A stretch of 64,000 nucleotides of DNA from Theobroma cacao (taxonomy: Eukaryota; Streptophyta; Magnoliopsida; Malvales; Malvaceae), in assembly GCF_000208745.1 (NCBI RefSeq), contig NC_030858.1:11412454-11476453 (forward strand), given 5' to 3'. Both the position numbers and the translations under genes were made by a program. The notes under the pieces were generated by a model. The model saw only the letters and a list, made by a program, of their open reading frames with translations, made no database searches and had not been told where the DNA came from. Shown here piece by piece: positions 8,869 through 21,040 of this stretch. Numbering within the stretch: the first letter of the stretch is position 1; each line of letters opens with the position of its first letter.

Positions 8869-11747
8869 TGTCAAATCCAGTTCTATAAAATAATTACGAT
8901 GTCATTTACATGCTCAGTAGAATGTTTGCATATTTAGGAAGTTAAAGAAATTCGTTAAAAGATGATATTGCCCCTAATGGTATCATTAAGTCGATTAAGC
9001 CTCGAATTAGTTCAAATAAAAAGTTTAAGGTGAAATTAAGAGTTTCATAGTTCAGAGATGACTCAAAATGGTAATTCGAAGTTCGATGATCAATTTGGAG
9101 TTAAACCGAAATTTTCACTATCAAGAGGTAAAATGGTCATTTGCCACTTGGGGATAAAATAGGAATTTTAGAAAAGAGTTTTTGGCCCCATTTGACTTAT
9201 TGGAATATGATTTGAGTATTGGAGTATGATTTGAGGTTTAGAAGTGAAAAAAATTTTAATTTTTGGTATAATTTGGAGCATAAGGGTAAAATGGTAATTT
9301 TGCCACTCCAGGGGTAAATTTGTAATTTTCCACCACCAGAACATTTGTCCAGCACATGGTCTTCCCTTATCCTCATTTTGACCTTTGACTAATCATGTGG
9401 TGGAGATAAAAGGTTTAAAATGTTTAAAGTTTTAAAAATAGACCAATGGAAACATGCCATGTGTCAAGCTTAGAATATTTTATTATTTTCTATAAAAATC
9501 AGCCTATAAACCCTCATTCCTCTCCAAATATTCGGCCACACCAAGAACAAAAGGAAAAAGGAAGAGAACAAACCCTAGGTGGGGAATTTGAAGAGAAAAA
9601 GTGTGGAAAATCAAGGAAAATAAGTGAGAAAGGTAAGATTTTTCAATTTAAACTTGAAATCTATTTTCCTTAAGCATTTCTCCTTATTTTTCATGGTTAA
9701 AATACATGTTTTCATGATGAATTCATGGCTGGTCAAAATGGGCATGGAGAGAGAAAGATGTTGGATTGATTTGATTTTAAGTTATGTTAGTGTTTTTAGT
9801 TAGTTTAGCATATTTAGAAGCAAAACAACAAGAAAAGAATTCATTTTCCCCATTAATCTTTATTGGCCAAATCTTCCTTGATATGTGTGGGAGATGGATT
9901 GTTATTATTTCAAGAGAAATGGCTTAGAAAATGATGAATAATGGTGAGAAAATTAAGTAGGAAAAATCACGGTGTTAGTGCANNNNNNNNNNNNNNNNNN
10001 NNNNNNNNNNNNNNNNNNNNNNNNNNNNNNNNNNNNNNNNNNNNNNNNNNNNNNNNNNNNNNNNNNNNNNNNNNNNNNNNNNNNNNNNNNNNNNNNNNNN
10101 NNNNNNNNNNNNNNNNNNNNNNNNNNNNNNNNNNNNNNNNNNNNNNNNNNNNNNNNNNNNNNNNNNNNNNNNNNNNNNNNNNNNNNNNNNNNNNNNNNNN
10201 NNNNNNNNNNNNNNNNNNNNNNNNNNNNNNNNNNNNNNNNNNNNNNNNNNNNNNNNNNNNNNNNNNNNNNNNNNNNNNNNNNNNNNNNNNNNNNNNNNNN
10301 NNNNNNNNNNNNNNNNNNNNNNNNNNNNNNNNNNNNNNNNNNNNNNNNNNNNNNNNNNNNNNNNNNNNNNNNNNNNNNNNNNNNNNNNNNNNNNNNNNNN
10401 NNNNNNNNNNNNNNNNNNNNNNNNNNNNNNNNNNNNNNNNNNNNNNNNNNNNNNNNNNNNNNNNNNNNNNNNNNNNNNNNNNNNNNNNNNNNNNNNNNNN
10501 NNNNNNNNNNNNNNNNNNNNNNNNNNNNNNNNNNNNNNNNNNNNNNNNNNNNNNNNNNNNNNNNNNNNNNNNNNNNNNNNNNNNNNNNNNNNNNNNNNNN
10601 NNNNNNNNNNNNNNNNNNNNNNNNNNNNNNNNNNNNNNNNNNNNNNNNNNNNNNNNNNNNNNNNNNNNNNNNNNNNNNNNNNNNNNNNNNNNNNNNNNNN
10701 NNNNNNNNNNNNNNNNNNNNNNNNNNNNNNNNNNNNNNNNNCTTACCTCGATCGGAGAGCCGTGTGAAGGGTATCTCTAGAGGTAAAGATTTAAGTGCAC
10801 TTCACGTGGACCACCGCGTGAGAGTGAGACTCAGCCAACGCCAAGGCATGACTAGAATTTCATATGTAAAGATATTTAACTACCTTGGTGGTCTCGGTCA
10901 GATGCCTAGGCCAAGGCATCCTCGGGAATGATTTTGGCAGGAGCCAAGTTTTGTGAGATATATAAGCCATATTGATTAATTGAGTAAACTGAATATTCAT
11001 GTTATGAAACATATATTGGAAAAGAATATTTTAATTCGTCTCCATTTACTCGCCTTTAGATAGTTTAGATGGTGTCTATTTACTCACTGAGATTTTATAA
11101 TCTCACCACCCTCAATTCCCTACATTTCAAGCTCGAGATAGCCGGTAGATAGCCGATTGCATCAAGAACTTCAGTTAGCCTTGCATCGACAAAATTGTAG
11201 GTTCACAGACTCGCACCTTATTGGTTAGTTGGGGGCCCACGTGTCACTGTAAAAGTAATTTTATACTTCAGTTATCTGCTTTAAAGTACGTATGAATATA
11301 TTTAGCTTTTACATTACAGAAATTAATTACGAATTTCTCTATAAATATTATTTTTTTTATTTAGAAAATAAAATATTTTATTAAATATTAGTATTTTATT
11401 CAAACAATTATAATTTCATTTCAAATAATTATTTTAGACATCTAAATTTACTCTAATTATGAAACATGTGTTTTTTGCCCATACATCATGTTTTTGGCGG
11501 GTTTATATATATTCGAAGAAAAATGACAAAAATGCCCCTGTGAACCAAAAAATAATATTATATTGTTTTGATTTGAAAACGACTTATGATTTCTTGAAAT
11601 GTGATATTTAATAACTATTGCTCACCAGGGAGATGCGAAAGTTGGTGCTAAGCCTTGCGGGGTTCCGATCGGCATTCCGAGTAATAAGTGCCTATTGGGA
11701 CGTCGCGACGGTTGTCATGGGCCCGATGGGAGTTCCGGGTCGTGACA
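8869..11747 (+). repeat. 3' LTR of the gag-only Gypsy element
   Basis: It starts TGTCAAATCC and ends TCGTGACA, and is 2879 bp as assembled with 759 N inside. All landmarks of the 5' LTR are present in the same order outside the gap. Confidence 0.92.
9983..10741. other. Assembly gap (759 N) inside the 3' LTR
   Basis: The sequence on either side matches 5025 and 5830 of the 5' LTR, so the missing part should correspond to about 804 bases of LTR. Reading frames crossing the N run are artefacts. Confidence 0.95.
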
Positions 11748-11810
11748 TAAAAACTCTAAAAGCTGCAGATAATGTTGTTGTTGCTAATGGCTAAGATTGA
11801 GTTTTGGTCA

Positions 11811-12460
11811 AGGGCGGACCCACCTTGAGGAGAGTGGTGTCACATGACACTATTCATTTAGCAAAAATTTTTACTTATTATACAACTTTTATAGAGTTTT
11901 ATTAAATTTTTTGCAGATACTAATGAACACATTGCAATTTTGTAAGGAATGGGATCAAAGATTCTAAGTGAAAGTAAATTTATTAAAAGGTAATTTATAT
12001 ATTAATAATTAAATATTACATGGAAGATAAAAATTTTTTTTTCTATAATTTAAGATTATATTAAAAAGGTCAAACCTAAACTACTCTCCCTTTCCATCCT
12101 ACTCTTGAGATCTGTAATGACGTTTCCCCTTCTTAGTCTTTGGTTGCATTTTTCACTCTCCGTATCTAAAAATTCAAATCTTATATCGAATGAGTGACGA
12201 GTGGACGAATAATTGTTTAGTGACATATATTCAAAAAGATGTATTTGATAATATTTCTACTAATGTTATCATGCATTATTTTCAAAATATGAAAACCAGT
12301 CGTAGACAATTATAATTATTTTAAATATTTTTATTTGTATTAAATGAATGTATAATATTAAAATTTTTAATTTATAAATTTTAACATATTTATATTTTTT
12401 ATTTATTATTATTATTTTAATTATAACACCATTTAAAAAAAATTTGAGAATCCATCTCTA
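11811..12460. mobile_element. Possible hAT-like non-autonomous element, degenerate
   Basis: The left end AGGGCGGACCCACC is typical of a common plant hAT-type terminal repeat. The right end GAATCCATCTCT is a weak inverted match. The interior is very AT-rich without a coding frame. I cannot find a convincing 8-bp duplication, so the limits are approximate. Confidence 0.35.
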
Positions 12461-12654
12461 ACTTTGATTATGTTGATATGTTATTACATTTCTTAGGGCG
12501 TTGTTGTGTGTGTGCAAAAGTTGTTAAGTTACTTTCGTGTTTTCCCTTGGGTGTAGTAAAATGATTACACAATGTTCCTACTTCCTTAGCTTGCGGAGTT
12601 ATTGATGTGCAGCCAATTTGTATTGGACTACAACCCTGGATAGAGAATTATACT

Positions 12655-13418
12655 CAAGGGTGGCTCAATAAGCTTAAAGGCCTAAAGCGACTATCACATA
12701 TTTTTTAAATGACTAATATAAATCAACAATCAAAATTTTTAATTCAAATAAATCAACTATCATATAAAATAAAGATAATATAATAATATGATATAAACTC
12801 TAAATTAAAATAAAAAAGTCTGTAAATATTAGAACAATAGTACTTAATTGTTGAATACTTATTACAAATCGCAAATAAGGCTCACGGTTTTATAAAGATA
12901 ATAACATAATAGATTTTTATTTATTCTTTGAAGGAAAATTGAAGTTAAAAAGAAAAGGAAGAAAGAGCAAATGAGAAAATAAGAATTCAAAAGTAGATAT
13001 TATACATTGAAAAAAAATAATTGATTTTATATATAAGGAAAAAAATAGTTGTTGATATTTATTAAATATGTTAATTGAAAATAAGAGAAATAAGTAAGAA
13101 AAAAAAAGCTATTGGAGATGATTAAATACATATGACCGTTAATTGATTGGAAATAAGAGAAATAATTGAGAATTAATAGTATTTTAGAAATTAAAAAATG
13201 ATTAAAAAAATTAAAATTTATTAAGCACATAATTAGAAAAGTGAGAAAATAAATAAATTTATTAATTATTAATTATTTTTATTTACTTTTTAACTTTTAT
13301 ATATTTTTAATATAATTAATTATATTATAAAATTATAGAACCTTTCCAAATTTGGGACCTTTCTAAATTGGGGGCCTAAAGCCCTTACTTGGGTGGCTTC
13401 AACCAAGGGCCAGCCTTG
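12655..13418. mobile_element. hAT-type non-autonomous element (MITE-like), 764 bp
   Basis: The terminal inverted repeats are CAAGGGTGGCTC at the left and, read on the other strand, CAAGGCTGGCCC at the right (10 of 12 identical). Both sides carry an 8-bp target duplication, ATTATACT (12647-12654) and ATTGTACT (13419-13426), with one mismatch. An 8-bp duplication and a CA(A/G)GG..GGC terminus are hallmarks of the hAT superfamily. The second internal block, GGGGGCCTAAAGCCCTTA near 13370, mirrors GGCCTAAAGC near 12680. The interior is AT-rich with no transposase, so it would need one from elsewhere. Confidence 0.8.
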
Positions 13419-13426
13419 ATTGTACT

Positions 13427-14587
13427 AGACTCAGTTCTTTCTGTACGCCTTTACATCAATTAATAAAATTGCTTGATACATTTTTTTAACAAAAACAAGT
13501 AATTAGTGAAACTATATCCAATGATGCATAAGTTTTTAAATACATACATATATAAGGCAGCAAAGAAGCACAGATAGATAAGTTTTTAACTACACTGCTA
13601 GTTTTAAATGCCATTAAAAAAAATTAGATGCAATGTCAAAGCCACATGTAAGTTACGTATATAAGATCCACAGATATTAAAGTATTTGTTAACCAAACAA
13701 TTTATCCCACAAAAAAGTGCAAAAAACTAAAACTTTGGACTAGAAGCAAGCATCCCTTATCTTGGCAGCGGAAGACATATACTTTAGTCTTTTTCAATCG
13801 TTTGAGTACTGCAATTGAGTATTGTTCAATTCAACCCAATTTAAGTTTTATGCCTGACACTTGTCAAATTCAGTACACTAGTTGATTGATCTATGTCATT
13901 TTTTAGGGCTTAAATGTTTTGACGTTTGAGAAAACAACATTGTACCATTTAGGAGCACTTTATTAAGAATAATATTAATTTATAAAATTATTTATATATA
14001 TAAAGATATAAAATTAAATAAATTTATATTTTTTAATGTAAATTTTTAATTTTTTAAATTTTATCTTTTAATATAATAAATAATAATATGACAAAAATAA
14101 CATAATATTTGAATACTAATTATTTAGATATTAAAATATATAAAATTATTTTTTTTAAAATAAAATTATTAAATATTTATTTTTATAATAATGCTTATAA
14201 ATATTAAAAATAATAATTTTTATAATAATACTTAGAATTATCACGCTAATAATAAAAAACATTATATAAAAGAAATCTTTACTTTTCTATATCTTTACAA
14301 GTAAAATTGACTACAATTTGATGTTTCTAAATCTTTGGTTTATCTTTTTTAAAAAAATAAATAGCTTATAGTGGGCGATTGATGGAGAAGAAGACAAGAA
14401 AATTACTTGTCTGGTGGTAGGCTAGTGGAGGAGGCAAAGGACTTATTGCTAAAGTTTTCTTAGTTGGTTGTATAAAGGACAACAAGAGGAAAGACAAAAA
14501 GTAACAGCAGAACATTAACTCACCAGGTTTTTCAGTATCAATGTAAATAACAGAATCAATGCCTTCAAGCATGAAATCTACCAAAAT
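13427..14587. other. AT-rich unassigned sequence
   Basis: No gene is supported. The first 60 bases, ending in AATAAAATTGCTTG and an A/T-rich run, look like the 3' end of a LINE and could be the tail of the RNase H relic at 2919, since only insertions separate them. From 13960 to 14260 the sequence is almost pure A/T. A short antisense frame near 14520-14584 is followed by GTGAGT but shows no recognisable protein family. Confidence 0.35.
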
Positions 14588-14733
14588 TTGTCAAACATGA
14601 ATTTGCCTTCATGAAATCTGTCTTACCATAATGCTCTGCAACTATTATATAAAAACTGATCATCACAAATCTGTATAAATAGATATGTATAACATTGTAA
14701 AGATTTAAGAATACACAAATACCTTTCCTTGTA
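14588..14733 (+). repeat. Tentative short 5' LTR of the Ale-like Copia element
   Basis: The sequence starts TGTCAAACATG, contains TATAAATAG (about 14673) and stops at the primer-binding site. A short LTR fits Ale-type elements. The 3' LTR is outside the window, so neither limit can be confirmed. Confidence 0.35.
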
Positions 14734-14745
14734 TGGTATCAAAAC
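14734..14745 (+). promoter_or_regulatory. Primer-binding site of the Ale-like Copia element
   Basis: TGGTATCAAAAC, a one-to-two-base variant of the initiator tRNA-Met site, lies about 50 bases before the gag start. Confidence 0.7.
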
Positions 14746-14788
14746 ATATTGCATCACTAGCCTTTCGATCATTTTTCAAAACTCTCTC

Positions 14789-15303
14789 ATGGTAGCTACC
14801 AACCTTTCCTCATATAACACCACCACTCTTATTTTTATCAGTGTAGCAGCACAAATACCTCCCAAATTGACCTCAACCAATTTTCTTTTTTGGTAAATAC
14901 AATTTAAGTCCCTATTAGTAAGGTATGATTTAACTGGCTTCATTACAAGACAAAAGGCTTGTCCTCGAGCCATGAATATTGATGGCTTACACACCATAAA
15001 TCTAGAATACACTTTCTGGTTTAAGCAATACCAGTTTATCTTGCATGCCATTATGGTATTAGTTTTCGAAACAATATTACCACTCATTGCAACAACAAAA
15101 ACCTCTCAAGAAGTATGGGAGAAGCTATCAAAGATGTTTGCTAGCAAAACTCATACAGGAGTTATGTCTTTAAAAAGGAAGCTGACATTGTCAACATAAG
15201 AAGGTAGATCTGTTACAGAATATTTGTAACTCATGAAAAGCACTGCAGATCAGCTTGAAATGGCTCAAGCTCTAATAGACGAGGAAGGCCTAGTGATCAT
15301 CAT
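14789..15303 (+). pseudogene. Copia gag, N-terminal part (Ale-like)
   Basis: The ATG at 14789 opens a frame with 'PPKLTSTNFLFW', a tryptophan-containing block typical of the gag N-terminus in Ale/Retrofit-like Copias. It continues with 'QFILHAIM', 'SQEVWEKLSKMFASKTH' and 'LKRKL', matching the plant UBN2 gag family. Stops occur after the first W, after 'LTLST' and after 'EYL'. The frame is cut at 15303 by the insertion of a large LTR and continues at 23258: the codons on the two sides join in frame across one copy of the ATCAT duplication. Gag would form the particle core. Confidence 0.8.
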
Positions 15304-16378
15304 TGTAACACCCCGTACTTTGATATAATGGCTAATAAAGCTTATCGAATACCAATTGAGGTTAATTAGAATGTTTAATAGTGATGAATGGTGAAAGGAC
15401 TAGTTTGGAATAAAATATTCCGTTCGAGAGGAATTAGTAATTAAATAATAATATCTTTATTGAGGATGAATTAGTGAGTTAAAAGGTGATTTGGAAGTGA
15501 ACTGGGGTATAATAAGACATTTTAAGACCCGAGGAGACAAGTGAAAGATTTTGGAATAAAATAATATTTTATTAATAAAATAATATTAAAATATTAATAT
15601 CTTAACTGTTATCGAAATTAGTCATGAAAGAGGATTATATGACAAATCTAAGTGAGAGAGAAGAAATAAGAAAGAATTTCAAAGAAAAACGACATTAATG
15701 GGGCCCGTGTGCCTTTATTAAATATAGTAAGCACGGGTAAGTATATATTTAAATATTATGGTGACGCCTTGGTGAAGTGCAACTTAGACATTTGGATTTT
15801 ACACGTGTAAAGGAAGAAAAATAGAAGAAAATTGGAATTTAAAACGTGTTGGAAGGATCGAGTTGTAAAAGATGAAAGTTTAGAGGGTTACATGGTAAAT
15901 AAAAGAAAGTTTGAGGATTTATGTGCAATTTTAATATTTGGAGGCCAATGGAGATCATGTGAAATTCATTATTGCATGCAAATCATTACATGCAAAAAAA
16001 GGAGGAAGTTAGTGGGAAACATGTGGAACCCCACCATGTGAAAGTTGACTAGAGAAAAAGAATAAAAAGATATTTAATTGGAGAAAACCATGGTTTGGCA
16101 AAGATAGCCCATGGTAAGCAAGTAAGAAAGGTGATGTGATTTGAAAAGAAAAAGGCATAAATATAATATTTAATAGAAAGAAAACAAAGAAAGGTAATTG
16201 AATGGCATGGCATGTAAATAAGAGATGAAAAAGAAATGAAGAAAGAATGGACAATGAAAAGTGAAGGACGGGTGGAATGGTTCAAAGGCCTTTTGACTTG
16301 CAATTTTACCTCATAAAAGGAAAAAGGAAAAAGGCTAAAATGAGCAAGCTTTGGGTAACCCACCCATGAAGGAAAAAT

Positions 16379-19311
16379 TGTCATGACTCAGTACTCCCCT
16401 CGAGCTCGTGACAACCGCCGCGATGTCCCGATCGACACTCAATACCCTGAATGTCAACCGGAACCTCGCAAGGCTTTAATATTAGCTTCTCATTTCCCCT
16501 GTGAGTAACTGTTGCCAAATACCACGATCTAGAAGATTTTAAACTGTTTCCAACTTAAAACAAATAAAATAATAATTTTCGTCTCACAAGGGTATTTTGG
16601 TCATTTTTTCCAAAAAAATTCGAAACTGGCTAAAATGTAATTTACAAGTACAAAACACATAATTCATAATCAAAATGAGTTTAAAAGTATAAAATCTTCA
16701 TTTAAAACGAAATTATGATTAATTGGACATAAGAAGAAAATAAAGAAATATTAAGTAAAATATTTGATTTTCTTATAAAACAATATTTTTAAAACACTGC
16801 GTAAATAAGTTTTATAGCGTCAAAGCAAAATAAATTCTTACATACAGTAGTATAGATATCTAGAGTACGAAATTTAATTTACAATAACTAGTAGACCTCC
16901 GAATAACCAAAAGTAAAGAGGACTGTGAACCTACGATTTAGAGAATGCAAATCCCATAATAGTCCTCGATAAGATTAGTTATCCACAATCTAATCTGAGC
17001 TTGAAATGGATGGAAAGGAGGGTGGTGAGATTATAAAATCCCAATGAGTAAACAGACATCATCATAAACATCTAGAGTTGAGTATATGGAGACAATAAAA
17101 TAAATCATCGTAATCTGAGTCACAACATTAGAACACATTTCATTCAAAATACGTAAAGAGGCTTATGAATCTCATAAAACTAGGCTTGTGCCATAAATTC
17201 ATTCTCGGGGACACCTTGGCTGAGGCATCCTACCGAGACTGCCAAGGCTGTTAAAAACTCACATTTCACATAAAACACATTTTTCGTTGGACATCACAAC
17301 CGTTCCTTGGCGTTGGCTGAGTTCACCCTCACATGGTGGTTTAGCGTGAAGTGAACCCTAAACTTTACCCCAGGAGATACCCTACGCGCCTCTCCGATCG
17401 AGGTAAGAATATAATGGGGTTTATCGTGCCCCTCTAAAGGGCTGATCCACAAAAACCCCCTACTGTAGTGATTAATTAATATATAATCCACTATACAATA
17501 AAACTCAATAACATGATATGGCAATTTTTGTAATTCGTAGTCTTTCAAGGCAACCAAACAATTCGTATTTCAATACAATTGCCACTTAGCCAATCATGCT
17601 CGATTTATCATAAGCCAATCAATTTAAACAATTGAATTGCAACAATTAACAATCTCCGTGTACTCTATTTTTCAAAATCATTATTAATTTCAAAACAATT
17701 TATAAATTAATTTCATTGAAACACATTTATTCATAAAACATGAAAATTTACCTTTTTAAATCCCTTTTTCCATAGAATTCATGAAATCATCTAAAAACCA
17801 CCCTAGATAATTAAAATGACAGTAAGTTTACTCACAATGTCTAGAGTGCAGATTCTCAAAATACTCAGACTACTGGTCCTCGGGTGTAATTCCCTTGCCT
17901 TTATCGGAGGACTCACCACCTTGACATAGTACAAAATCGAAAAATTCACCACATTGGTACTAAATTGAAATTAAACTAATTTAGACTACTAATGCATGAT
18001 ATGGAATGCAAAAATGCACAAGTAACCATCTAAATTTCGATACCGGTCAAATTCGTCTTATCACCCGATTCATTACTAACACATCCAATTTAATCCCAAA
18101 TTACTCCATTTCTTTTCTAATACCTCAATTCACCAAACATTATTCAAATAACACCAATTTCAGCATCAAAACCTTCCCATTTCTTCATGGAAAAATTCGG
18201 CCATTACAGTGCACTAACACCGTGATTTTTCCTACTTAATTTTCTCACTATTATTCATCATTTTCTAAGCCATTTCTCTTGAAATAATAACAATCCATCA
18301 CCTACACACATCAAGGGAGATTCGGCCATGAAGATTCATGGGGAAAATGGATTCCTTTCTTGTTGTTTTGCTTCTAACTATGCTAAACTAACTAAAAACA
18401 CTAACATAACTTAAAATCAATTCAATCCAACATCTTTCTCTCTCCATACCCATTTTGACCAGCCATGAATTCATCATGAAAACTTGTAATTTAACCATGA
18501 AAAATAAGGAGAAATGCTTAAGGAAGATAGATTTCAAGTTTAAATTGAAAAATCTTACCTTTTTCACTTATTTTCCTTGATTTTCCACACTTTTTCTCTT
18601 CAAATTCCCCACCTAGGGTTTGTTCTCTTCCTTTTTCCTTTTGTTCTTGGTGTGGCCAAATATTTGGAGAGAAATGAGGGGTTTATAGGCTGGTTTTTAT
18701 AGAAAGTAATAAAATATTCTAAGCTTGACACATGGTATGTTTCCATTGGTCTATTTTTAAAACTTTAAAAATTTTAATCCTTTTATCTCCACCACATGAT
18801 TAGTCAAAGGTCAAAATGAGGATAAGGGAAGACCATGTGCTAGATAAATGTCCTGGTGGTGGAAAATTACTATTTTGCCCCATAGGGTGGTAAAATTACC
18901 ATTTTACCCCTATGCTCCGAAAAATAGCAAGATTATAATTTTTCACTTCTCAGCCTCAAATTATCCTAAATGGTCAATCTTGATCAATCTTAATCAAAAA
19001 TTTCATCCAACACTCACATCTTAACCTCGGGTGGCAAAATGACCATTTTACCCCTAGGTTATGAAAATTTCAGTTTGACTCCAAATTGATCCTCGAACTC
19101 CGAATCACCATTTTAAGTCATTCCTTGACTGTAAAATTTTGAATTTCACCCTAAAATCTCTATTTGATCTAGTTCGAGGCTTAAATCAACTTTGTTGTAC
19201 CTCTAGGTACAATACAGACTTTTGTAAATTTTTTGAGACTCTCCTAGTATGCAAACATGCTATCCATCACATGTATGTCATGGAAAATATTTTATAAGGT
19301 TAGGCTTTACA
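16379..19311 (-). mobile_element. Antisense Tekay-type solo LTR
   Basis: On the minus strand it runs from TGTAAAGCC to GAGTCATGACA and matches the LTRs of the element at 3915 along its length, including the TATA-box region and the GTAAGA donor-like site. The flanks are a perfect 5-bp duplication, AAAAT (16374-16378 and 19312-19316). At 2933 bp it is close to the 2919-bp LTR of the gag-only element. Internal sequence is absent, as expected after recombination between two LTRs. Confidence 0.92.
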
Positions 19312-19977
19312 AAAATAAAGAGAAAAGAAAAGGAAATAAGAGAAAAAGGTGAGTGACCTTGGGCAATCCATCCATAAGAGAGAAAAATGAAAAAATGAAA
19401 GCCATTTTCAAGGCTTGGCCTTGAGAAGTCCGCCTATAACCAAGAAGAAAAGAGAAATGAGAGGAAAGAAAGAAGAAAAGAGAAAGGAAAGGAAAAAAAG
19501 AGAGAAATGAGGGAAAGGCTTAGTTTTGCACAAAACCAAGAGGAACTGTGAGATTTCCTCCCTCATCTTGTAGATTTATGTTATTGTTTCACTCAAGAAA
19601 CCTTCAATACTCAAGAGAGAAGTCGTGGAGAGTCAATGGAGGTATAAAGTTTGGTTTTGTGATTCAAACAAAGAAAGGTAAGGATTTTTGTTTTTAGCTT
19701 GAGTAATCTTGAAAAATGAGTTGATGACTAAGAGAAATATCTTGTGGCAGCAAAGATCGACTTGATTGGAGGAAAATTGGTGACATGCAAGCCACCAAAC
19801 CCGTGGGTGCATAATGGGTTCAAGGTGAAAGAAAAGCAGTAAGCTTAACACTATGTTTTGAAGCCTACGGTTAGTTGAATATTGTGAGGAATGATTGTGC
19901 AATTGTTGGCAGCTTGGTGAGTGGAATATTGGGAGAGCATTGAGGTTGCATGCAAGGTCAAATTCACCACAAAGGTA

Positions 19978-21040
19978 TGTTGGCTCCATTAGTTTTTGAT
20001 GATAATAAAACATTTCCATTCATTTGTGTCTAATATCTTTACTTGAGTGTGCAAGAAAATTAATATATGAAATTAATCATTTAACTCCTCAAAGAGTATA
20101 TCAAAAGAAAAAGAGTAATAAAAGTAACAAGATGTAACTATCTAACAAAGAGGAAGCCTAATGGTGAAACAAGGAAGAATATTGGTTGACCAAGTTTCAA
20201 ATTGAAGGAATGACAGGCTGAAGAGTTTGAGAAACAGAACCAACTTAGTCGACCAAGTCAGTCGACTAACTGCTCTCTGCTAGAATCTACAACCTGAAAC
20301 AGAACCAACTTAGTCGACCAAGTCAGTCGACTAAGAGCTCTCTGTCTGTAATTTGAGCTAGAGCACTATAAGATAGATTAACGACTAAAACTCATCCTCA
20401 ATTGTTTCTAACGAACATAAAACTGTCAAACTGCCATCAGAGTTGCATCTCCAAGTATAAAAGGGTCTTCAAACAATTAGAAACAAGTTTTTAGAAGCCT
20501 TGAATGAGATTTGAGCAATAGAAAGTTGAAAAACCAGAAAATCTTCACTGCACTTAAACGCCTACTCTTTGCATTTGTATGTTGCACTTAATCTTGTACC
20601 AATTAGATCAACCAGTGACCATAGGTACTTTCTTTTACTACTTCTCTTGTATTCTTAGAGTGAGAAAGTCACTCTAAGGGGTTGTTCAAGCTTGGGATAG
20701 CTTGATTGTTGTAGGTTGTGGTTGAGCCTTGGAAAACCACTTTGGGTTTTAGTTGAGCCTTTGAAAAACTAGTGTAAAAGGTTTTGGCTGAGCCTTGAAA
20801 AGCCATTGTAAAGCTTGGTGAAAGCTTGTGAATTTCACCGAATCTTAGTGGATTTATTGGAAAAATCCTTGGTTGGATAATCAAGGTAGTGGATGTAGGT
20901 CTTGGACTGAACCACTCTAAATTACTGTGCATCTTATACTCTGTTTTTATTTTCTTAAGTTTTGAAAATTAGTTTCCAATATTGTTAAGACCCAAATTAT
21001 ACTATTCACCCCCCTCTAGCACATATTATAGGAACCAACA
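19978..21040 (+). mobile_element. Sirevirus solo LTR
   Basis: It starts TGTTGGCTCC and ends CTAGCACATATT..AACCAACA, like the LTRs at 26663 and 55274. The flanks AGGTA (19973-19977) and AGGGA (21041-21045) fit a 5-bp duplication with one mismatch. It is 1063 bp with no internal sequence. It contains two palindromic modules. Confidence 0.88.
20232..20345 (+). repeat. Two tandem palindromic modules in the Sirevirus solo LTR
   Basis: Two copies begin at 20232 and 20297 (65-bp period), identical over about 39 bases. Each holds ACTTAGTCGACC followed by CAGTCGACTAA, so the GTCGAC core occurs twice per module. Confidence 0.9.

Larger units (their letters stand above)
3915..11747 (+). mobile_element. 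Complete gag-only (non-autonomous) Tekay-type Gypsy element
   Basis: Both ends are clear: TGTCAAACCC at the left LTR, TCGTGACA at the right, flanked by the perfect 5-bp duplication TAAAA (3910-3914 and 11748-11752). The order is 5' LTR, tRNA-Met primer-binding site, gag with a zinc-knuckle region, about 0.35 kb of sequence with no resemblance to pol, the last few codons of pol, a stem-loop and weak polypurine tract, and the 3' LTR. Comparison with the related element at 27999-44975 shows that about 3.3 kb of protease-RT-RNase H-integrase is missing. The LTRs look about 90-95 percent alike by eye, so the insertion is older than the one at 27999. It resembles plant LTR elements that keep only gag (TR-GAG type), although its own gag is now broken. 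Confidence 0.9.

Noticed and set aside
9941..10931. Long open frames across the N run
   Set aside because: They consist of undetermined bases in an LTR; only the few codons at each edge are real sequence.
14366..14584. Antisense frame with 'GIDSVIYIDTE' followed by GTGAGT, looking like a gene exon
   Set aside because: The stretch is very short, no second exon or family could be recognised, and it lies next to the Ale-like Copia. It is not enough to call a host gene.
20232..20345. Repeats with even spacing, considered as a CRISPR-like array
   Set aside because: Only two or three units, inside a eukaryotic LTR and shared by all LTR copies. They are LTR modules.
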